NCBI GenBank assembly: GCA_036675815.1
Contig: JAKFEE010000021.1
Span: 186,001 to 250,000, forward strand
DNA length: 64,000 nt
Reading direction: 5' to 3'
Source: JAKFEE01 sp036675815
Lineage (GTDB): Bacteria > Pseudomonadota > Alphaproteobacteria > Rhodospirillales > Magnetospirillaceae
A model generated the notes under the pieces. That model did no database searches and was not told where the DNA came from. It saw only the letters and a program-made list of their open reading frames with translations. Within the stretch, counting starts at the first letter, position 1. Each line of letters opens with the position of its first letter. Shown piece after piece: positions 62,776 through 64,000 of this stretch. The translations under genes and the position numbers were made by a program.

Positions 62776-64000
62776 ATGCTGCTGACGCTGTCGATTCGCG
62801 ACGTCGTCCTCATCGATCGGCTTGATCTCACCTGCGCGCCCGGCTTGGGCGTGCTGACCGGCGAAACCGGTGCCGGCAAGTCGATCCTGCTGGATTCCCT
62901 CGGGCTGGCGCTGGGCACCCGCGCCGAAAGCGGACTGGTCCGCGCCGGTGCCACGCAACTCGTCGTCACCGCCGAATTCGACGTTCCCCAGACCCACCCC
63001 ATCCGCGTTCTACTGGCCGAAAGCGACATCGTGGTCGGCGACGAACCGCTGATGCTGCGGCGCATCGTCTCGGCCGACGGCCGCTCGCGCGCCGCGGTCA
63101 ACGACCAGCCGGTCAGCATCGGCCTGCTGCGGCGCCTGGGCGCGCTGCTGGTTGAGGTCCATGGCCAGTTCGAGAGCCACGGGCTGCTTGATCCCGCCAC
63201 CCATCGCGCCGTGCTCGACGCCTTCGCCGACCTGACGGCATCGGCCGAGGCGGTCGGTGCGCGCTGGCGCGATTGGCGCGCCGCCTCGGTGCGCCGAAGC
63301 GCGGCGGAAGCCGCACTGGCCAAGGCGCGCGAAGACGAGGATCTGTTGCGCCATGCCGTGGACGAACTGGCGGCGCTCCAGCCGCGGGTCGGCGAAGAGA
63401 CCGAACTGGCCGAGCATCGCGCGATGATGCAGCACGGGGAAAAGCTGCTGGACGCGCTGAACGCCGCCCAGGCGGCGCTGGCCGCCGGGGGCGGCGTCGA
63501 GAAGGCGCTGCAGGGCGCCTTGCGCCAACTGCAGCGGGTCGCCGACAAGGCCGAAGGCCGTCTCGACGTGCTGATTGCCGCCCTCGATCGCGCCGCCGTC
63601 GAAACCGCCGAGGCGGTCGGCTTGCTGGAAAAGGCCAGCGGCGACATCGACCTCGACCCCCATCACCTGGAGAAGATCGAGGAACGCCTGTTTGCGCTTC
63701 GCGCGGCGGCGCGCAAACATGGCGTCACCGTGGACGAGCTCGAAGCGCTGCGCCGGCGTCTCGACGAGCAGCTGGCGGCGCTGGATTCGGGCAACGATGC
63801 CATTGCCGGCCTGGCCGCCGCCGAGCGCGGTGCCCGCGCCGCCTACATCGAGGCCGCACGCGCCCTGTCACAGGCACGGAGTGCCGCGGCGGCGCGCCTG
63901 GACAAGGCGGTGAGCACGGAACTGCCGCCGCTGAAGCTGGACAAGGCGCTGTTCCGCACCCGCGTCTCGCCGCTGGACGAGGCAGGATGGTCGGACAGCG
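62776..64000 (+). CDS. recN: DNA repair protein RecN, N-terminal part
   Basis: SMC-like ATPase for double-strand break repair. The first 408 codons are present and the gene runs off the right edge. The Walker A loop lies in VLTGETGAGKSILLDSLGLA (about 28-47). ALGTRAESGLVRAGA and the LRRIVSADGRSRAAVNDQPV segment follow, then VEVHGQFESHGLLDP. The coiled-coil arm with many Ala, Glu and Arg residues begins at about 150. The C-terminal Walker B half lies beyond the window. Confidence 0.96.
   Translation, partial: MLLTLSIRDVVLIDRLDLTCAPGLGVLTGETGAGKSILLDSLGLALGTRAESGLVRAGATQLVVTAEFDVPQTHPIRVLLAESDIVVGDEPLMLRRIVSADGRSRAAVNDQPVSIGLLRRLGALLVEVHGQFESHGLLDPATHRAVLDAFADLTASAEAVGARWRDWRAASVRRSAAEAALAKAREDEDLLRHAVDELAALQPRVGEETELAEHRAMMQHGEKLLDALNAAQAALAAGGGVEKALQGALRQLQRVADKAEGRLDVLIAALDRAAVETAEAVGLLEKASGDIDLDPHHLEKIEERLFALRAAARKHGVTVDELEALRRRLDEQLAALDSGNDAIAGLAAAERGARAAYIEAARALSQARSAAAARLDKAVSTELPPLKLDKALFRTRVSPLDEAGWSDS

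Overview
The window is high-GC, gene-dense DNA from an alphaproteobacterium, most likely a member of Rhodospirillales or a relative. The evidence is the alphaproteobacterial style of FtsA, FtsZ, FtsL and the two-domain cold-shock protein, a phasin, MsrPQ, a rnpB-dcw-lpxC-bamD-recN gene order, and short REP-like hairpins built on ATTCCCGC/GCGGGAAT. A glycogen- and polyhydroxyalkanoate-storing organism of the Defluviicoccus kind would fit the metabolic genes. That is inference; there is no 16S rRNA here.

Layout. 1-8.1 kb is a mixed region: the start of a TAXI-type TRAP substrate-binding protein, apt, a PhnN-like protein with a destroyed P-loop, a sugar O-acetyltransferase, a carbon-metabolism group on the minus strand (tkt, fba, rpe), an atypical LuxR-type regulator and a secreted CHAP-domain protein. 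8.2-28.7 kb is one minus-strand cluster of eight alpha-glucan/trehalose genes read in the order glgE, treS-mak, glgB, glgX, treZ, malQ, treY, glgP. A possible 44-codon Trp-rich small gene lies just upstream. 29.3-34.3 kb holds msrPQ, three small secreted or lipoprotein genes including creA, a phasin, a double cold-shock-domain protein and an alpha/beta hydrolase. 34.3-39.4 kb is a decayed accessory island: an N-terminally truncated SNF2 helicase, a toprim-protein relic, an intact-looking hipBA pair with palindromes upstream, a frameshifted partial copy of the neighbouring hydrolase gene, and an HTH/GIY-YIG protein. It ends beside the 3' end of guaA, a known insertion hot spot. After guaA come a small lipoprotein and the RNase P RNA. 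42.2-61.9 kb is the complete division and cell-wall (dcw) cluster, mraZ to ftsZ, with four MraZ boxes in front and lpxC behind. bamD and the start of recN close the window.

How the genes work together. The glucan cluster encodes every step of a loop: glycogen is trimmed by GlgP, GlgX and MalQ; TreY and TreZ release trehalose from chain ends; TreS isomerises trehalose to maltose; the fused maltokinase makes maltose 1-phosphate; GlgE adds maltosyl units back to glucan; GlgB branches it. No glgA or glgC is present in the window, so the cluster as seen makes glucan only by the GlgE route. GlgE carries an extra N-terminal GH13 module with its catalytic residues intact. The dcw genes are linked by a long series of ATGA-type stop/start overlaps, indicating translational coupling through murG, murC, murB and ddl.
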